9,061 bases of DNA from the NCBI GenBank assembly GCA_013329615.1, contig DUKA01000083.1, positions 3,490-12,550 of the forward strand. The letters are read 5' to 3'. This document shows, in pieces, positions 6,745-9,061 of this stretch. Position numbers and translations under genes: made by a program. Every line of letters starts with the position of its first letter. The first letter of the stretch is position 1. Source of the stretch: Candidatus Bathyarchaeota archaeon (GTDB lineage Archaea; Thermoproteota; Bathyarchaeia; TCS64). The notes beneath the pieces are model-generated. The model was not told the DNA's origin, searched no databases, and worked only from the letters and a program-made list of their open reading frames with translations.

Positions 6745-7628
6745 GCCACTAGCCTCCCGAGCCTCTCCTCCAGCGCGGGGTCCTTGACCCTGTGCTGCCG
6801 GATCCCCGACTCGTCTAGGCTGCGCCCCATCGCGAGGGCGAGTAGCTGCAGGTAGTAGATCGTTGGGACCTTGTATTCGAGCTTCAGCTCACGGGCTGCG
6901 AGCATCTGCCCCGTGTCGAACTGGTAGAAGCACTGTGGGCAGATCACTGTGCTGCAGTCGGCGCCGGCGGCGTGCATGGCGTCGAGTTTCGCCCCGAGGA
7001 GCCTGTTCGCGGCCTCCCTTTCGCCGTAGTTTGTGAGCGTCCAGCCGCAGCACCCCGTCTTCTTGTCCCAGTCGACGGGGTCGGCACCGAGGGCGGAGAC
7101 CATGCCGTCGAGGACGACGGGGTCGAGAGGGTCGTCGAAGCCCAACACAGCGGGGGGGCTGAGTATGTGGCATCCGGGGTGGCACGCCACGCGCAGCCCG
7201 GTCAGCGGCTTCTTCACAACCGCTTTTATCCCGTCGAGCCCGACGCGCCTTGACAGAACCTGCGCGAAGTGCAGGACGTCGACGGTGCCCTTGAACTCGT
7301 GGCCCGTCTCGGAGAGCACATCGTTCACCCTCGCCCTCAGGGCAGCGTCCGCCTTCAGGGTCTCGTTCGCCTGCTTGAGGGTGTACGTGCAGCCGTTGCA
7401 GAGAGTTATTATGTCGAGGCCGGCCTCCTCGGCGAGGCAGATGTTCCTCGCCGCCATGGCTAGGCCGGTCATCCTGTCGGTGAGGAAGCCGACGGGCTCG
7501 GGGCAGCATGTGAAGCCGTCGACGTCGGCGAGTTCGATCCCTAGTTGGGGTAGGACGCCCCTCGCCACGGCCTCTATGTGTGGGAGGCGGACGGGGATGA
7601 AGCAGCCGAGGAACAGCGTGTACTTCAT
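6741..7628 (-). CDS. hdrB: heterodisulfide reductase subunit B-like protein (two CCG domains)
   Basis: This is a 295-residue protein with two complete CCG (cysteine-rich) domains. The first is C9-x31-C41C42-x34-C77-x2-C80; the second is C153-x39-C193C194-x35-C230-x2-C233. In methanogen HdrB each such motif binds a noncubane [4Fe-4S] cluster where the CoM-S-S-CoB disulfide is reduced, so all ligands for both clusters are present. Blocks such as ACHPGCHILSPP, FDDPLDP and CPQCFYQFD agree closely with HdrB. Beyond methanogens, homologues serve other thiol or quinone-linked enzymes, so the acceptor is open. The ATG at 7628 overlaps the hdrC stop (ATGA), has a strong Shine-Dalgarno 5 bases upstream, and its own TGA overlaps fdhA. 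Translational coupling across the three genes is likely. No hdrA is present. Confidence 0.9.
   Translation of the reverse strand: MKYTLFLGCFIPVRLPHIEAVARGVLPQLGIELADVDGFTCCPEPVGFLTDRMTGLAMAARNICLAEEAGLDIITLCNGCTYTLKQANETLKADAALRARVNDVLSETGHEFKGTVDVLHFAQVLSRRVGLDGIKAVVKKPLTGLRVACHPGCHILSPPAVLGFDDPLDPVVLDGMVSALGADPVDWDKKTGCCGWTLTNYGEREAANRLLGAKLDAMHAAGADCSTVICPQCFYQFDTGQMLAARELKLEYKVPTIYYLQLLALAMGRSLDESGIRQHRVKDPALEERLGRLVA
6753..6758 (-). promoter_or_regulatory. Shine-Dalgarno of fdhA
   Basis: The minus strand reads GGGAGG, 8 bases before the fdhA ATG at 6744, inside the last codons of hdrB. It supports the overlapping ATGA start and independent ribosome entry within the operon. Confidence 0.6.
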
Positions 7629-8107
7629 GGCTGCCCCTCCCTGAGCCTCGCCGCCAATCCGGTCTTATCGGCGATCTTCCCCAGTTCCCCCAGCGGCTTG
7701 GTGGGCAGCGGCTTGAGATTGAGTGCCTGCCTTTGCCTCTCGGTTGCGCCGGACAGTGGGAAGGCGAAGCCCGTCGCCACAACCTGCGCCACCTCGGCGC
7801 GTATAGTCGGGTGAACCACACCCACGCCCAGCGCCACCCCCTTCAACGCCTCGATGAAGTGGACCGGTGAGACCTCGTAGGGGCAGGTCTCCTCGCACTT
7901 GTGGCAACTCACGCACATCCAGATGTTCGGGTTCGACGCCCCCTTGTCCGAGGAGAGGCAGTCGTAGACGAACGTGTATTTGGGGTTGAATTTTTTGTCG
8001 TACATCACGTGGCAGCTGTGTGCCACGTTGCAGCAGACCCCGCACTTGAGGCATACCTCCGCGGCCTCGTGCATCGCGCTGGGGGGATAGGTCGCTCTAA
8101 TCGCCAA
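7625..8107 (-). CDS. hdrC: heterodisulfide reductase subunit C-like ferredoxin protein
   Basis: This is a 160-residue iron-sulfur protein of the HdrC type. The second cluster motif is standard: C65-x2-C68-x2-C71-x3-C75-P. The first is altered: C19-x2-C22-x2-C25 is followed by C26 and C32, so the fourth ligand lies 6 residues on and lacks the following proline (normal is x3 then CP). C50 is another candidate ligand. After the clusters comes PVHFIEALKG, typical of HdrC, and a low-complexity C-terminal tail. In Hdr complexes this subunit relays electrons to HdrB. The start is uncertain: TTG at 8107 has a TATA-like box about 33 bases upstream and an in-frame stop just above it; ATG 8074 (residue 12) is the alternative, without a Shine-Dalgarno. 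It is the first gene of the operon, 70 bases behind the DJ-1 gene. Confidence 0.85.
   Translation of the reverse strand: MAIRATYPPSAMHEAAEVCLKCGVCCNVAHSCHVMYDKKFNPKYTFVYDCLSSDKGASNPNIWMCVSCHKCEETCPYEVSPVHFIEALKGVALGVGVVHPTIRAEVAQVVATGFAFPLSGATERQRQALNLKPLPTKPLGELGKIADKTGLAARLREGQP
7634..7642 (-). promoter_or_regulatory. Shine-Dalgarno of hdrB
   Basis: The minus strand reads AGGGAGGGG, 5 bases before the hdrB ATG at 7628, within the end of hdrC. It is the strongest Shine-Dalgarno in the window and fixes the hdrB start. Confidence 0.6.
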
Positions 8108-8136
8108 CTGAATCGACTAAAGGGAAGCGGGGGCAG

Positions 8137-8144
8137 GTTTTAAC
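8137..8144 (-). promoter_or_regulatory. TATA-like box of the hdrC-hdrB-fdhA operon
   Basis: The minus strand reads GTTAAAAC, centred about 33 bases before the TTG at 8107, in the 70-base gap after the DJ-1 gene. Transcription would start near 8114, leaving a leader of only a few bases and no room for a Shine-Dalgarno, none of which is seen. The operon could still also be read through from the DJ-1 gene. Confidence 0.45.
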
Positions 8145-8177
8145 AATTTAGCAGGCTACGCAACGCGCCACCGGCGG

Positions 8178-8867
8178 TCAGAGGCCCTTGACCCTATCGA
8201 CGATGTCGGGCTTGTCGGCGAGGTACTCCTTAATCCTGTCCCTGAAGTATGGGGTGAGGCGGTCACGGTTCACGCTCGCCCACGCTATCCCGCCGAACGG
8301 CGGTTCAGGCTCGTACTCCAAGCCCAGCTGCACGTTGCGCGCAGTCGACTCGTCGGTGAGCTTCGAGACGAGGTAGAGGGCCATGTCTATCCCGGCGGAG
8401 ACGCCGGCAGACGTTATGAATTTCTCGTCCTGAACCCAGCGCCTCTTCACGTACTTCGCACCGAGCGCCTCCAGTATCTTGTAGCACCCCCAGTGAGTTG
8501 TCGCCTGACGCCCGTTCAGCAGCCCCGCCGCGGCGAGTATGAGGGAGCCCGTGCAGACCGAGCAGACGTACTCGGCGTTCACGGAGACCTGCTTAAGATA
8601 GTTGATCAGTTCGTCGTCCCCCATCGCCTTAACCGTCGGTGCCTCTCCACCGGGCACGACCACGACGGCGGGCTCCAGGACGTTCTTGAAGGAGGCCCCC
8701 GGCACGACCTTCATCGGGACATCCACGTCGACGGCCCCGCCGTCCTTGGACACAATGACCACCCCGTACTCGCGGTTCCTCTCACACATGCTGCTTAAAA
8801 CTTGGAGTGGTCCGGCGAGGTCGAGGAGGGTTAAGCCCGGGTAGACGACGAAGGCGATGTGCTTCAT
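8178..8867 (-). CDS. DJ-1/PfpI family protein, isonitrile hydratase-like
   Basis: This is a 229-residue single-domain DJ-1/PfpI protein. It starts IAFVVYPGLTLLDLAGPLQVL, with Asp16 at the position that is acidic in this superfamily. PGGE follows near 72-75, then the nucleophile elbow VCTGS with Cys105 and Thr106, continuing AAAGLLNGRQATTHW. The later stretches TSAGVSAGIDMALYLVSKL and QLGLEYEPEPPFGG match the isonitrile (isocyanide) hydratase branch, whose Pseudomonas enzymes use an equivalent Asp, Cys and Thr and are also about 228 residues long. Related domains form the N-terminal half of GlxA-type AraC regulators, but no DNA-binding domain is present here. Activity on isocyanides is inferred; another small electrophile is possible. 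The ATG at 8867 sits about 28 bases after a TATA-like box, so the mRNA is probably leaderless. It stands alone, divergent from the MBL gene. Confidence 0.88.
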   Translation of the reverse strand: MKHIAFVVYPGLTLLDLAGPLQVLSSMCERNREYGVVIVSKDGGAVDVDVPMKVVPGASFKNVLEPAVVVVPGGEAPTVKAMGDDELINYLKQVSVNAEYVCSVCTGSLILAAAGLLNGRQATTHWGCYKILEALGAKYVKRRWVQDEKFITSAGVSAGIDMALYLVSKLTDESTARNVQLGLEYEPEPPFGGIAWASVNRDRLTPYFRDRIKEYLADKPDIVDRVKGL

Positions 8868-8890
8868 GGCATATTTCTACGAATTTTTCG

Positions 8891-8898
8891 CTTAAAAG
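8891..8898 (-). promoter_or_regulatory. TATA-like box for the DJ-1 gene
   Basis: The minus strand reads CTTTTAAG, centred about 28 bases before the ATG at 8867. There is no Shine-Dalgarno between, which fits leaderless transcription. It lies only about 20 bases from the oppositely directed box at 8912-8919. Confidence 0.5.
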
Positions 8899-8911
8899 AG
8901 GTTCTAGTAAG

Positions 8912-8919
8912 GTTTAAAG
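8912..8919 (+). promoter_or_regulatory. TATA-like box for the MBL-fold gene
   Basis: GTTTAAAG, preceded by purines that could form a BRE, is centred about 30 bases before ATG 8946. Transcription would start within a few bases of the start codon. It forms a divergent pair with the DJ-1 promoter. Confidence 0.5.
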
Positions 8920-8945
8920 AAAGAGGCTCCCAAGAGACTACCAAC

Positions 8946-9061
8946 ATGCTTTTCCAGACGGTGAAATCGGAGATAGTCTCGCATCTGAGCTACATCGTCG
9001 CCTCGAAGGGGGAGGCGTTCGTCGTCGACCCCCGCCGCGACACTGACGTCTACGTCGAGAT
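8946..9061 (+). CDS. MBL-fold metallo-hydrolase, N-terminal fragment (persulfide dioxygenase/rhodanese-type)
   Basis: Only the first 38 codons lie in the window; the gene runs off the right edge. The start MLFQTVKSE, then SHLSYIVASKGEAFVVDPRRDTDVYVE, is the characteristic N-terminus of MBL-fold hydrolases of the persulfide dioxygenase/glyoxalase II-like group, often carrying one or more C-terminal rhodanese domains. The SYIV strand and VDPRRD turn are the recognisable pieces; the metal-binding HxHxDH motif would lie beyond the window, so the enzyme class is not proved. If it is a persulfide dioxygenase it would act on glutathione-like or other low-molecular persulfides in the cytoplasm. ATG 8946 is placed by the TATA-like box about 30 bases upstream. 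Confidence 0.7.
   Translation, partial: MLFQTVKSEIVSHLSYIVASKGEAFVVDPRRDTDVYVE

Noticed and set aside
6889..7821. Open frame of 310 codons on the minus strand in another frame across hdrB and hdrC
   Set aside because: The product is extremely rich in Arg, Pro and Gly with no domain; hdrB and hdrC in the other frames have all their cluster ligands.
8108..8177. DJ-1 gene as first gene of the hdrC operon
   Set aside because: A 70-base gap with its own TATA-like box separates it from hdrC, while the other junctions overlap by 4 bases. Read-through is possible but not shown.

Overview
The window reads as archaeal chromosome, most likely from a GC-rich, probably anaerobic member of the TACK/Thermoproteota side of the Archaea. 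The signs are archaeal TATA-like boxes about 25-35 bases before several start codons with little or no leader, Shine-Dalgarno sites in front of the internal genes of the operon, heavy use of AGG for arginine, and an hdr/fdh gene set. This is inference: there is no rRNA or other taxonomic marker here, and I cannot name the genus.

Layout, left to right: the C-terminal end of a C_GCAxxG_C_C-type redox protein (1-279, +); a zinc-ribbon RDD membrane protein (313-852, -); a NimA-like pyridoxamine-phosphate-oxidase-fold flavoprotein (913-1416, -); a small two-helix membrane protein (1491-1685, +) that shares a palindromic CTAG stop with a convergent major facilitator transporter (1682-2848, -); a divergent gamma-glutamyltranspeptidase-family enzyme (2989-4722, +); a tightly coupled operon on the minus strand, hdrC-hdrB-fdhA (8107 down to 4726); a DJ-1/PfpI protein close to isonitrile hydratase (8178-8867, -); and the start of an MBL-fold hydrolase (8946 onward, +). 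Coding density is very high. No stretch over 300 bases lacks a gene, and I see no tRNA, rRNA, CRISPR array or insertion sequence.

The centre of interest is the hdrC-hdrB-fdhA operon. Both junctions are ATGA overlaps (4 bases), and both downstream genes have a strong Shine-Dalgarno. FdhA is a cysteine-type, one-cluster molybdenum/tungsten formate dehydrogenase catalytic subunit. HdrB carries both CCG cluster motifs, and HdrC is a small two-cluster ferredoxin-like subunit. The usual partners FdhB (F420 subunit) and HdrA (flavin bifurcation subunit) are absent. The simplest reading is formate-derived electrons passing FdhA -> HdrC -> HdrB to a disulfide or another acceptor, without the usual flavin subunits. 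That route is inferred from gene order and motifs only.

Several neighbours also fit thiol or redox chemistry (C_GCAxxG protein, GGT-family enzyme, MBL hydrolase of the persulfide-dioxygenase type, DJ-1 protein with a nucleophilic cysteine), but they lie in separate transcription units and the link is only suggestive.
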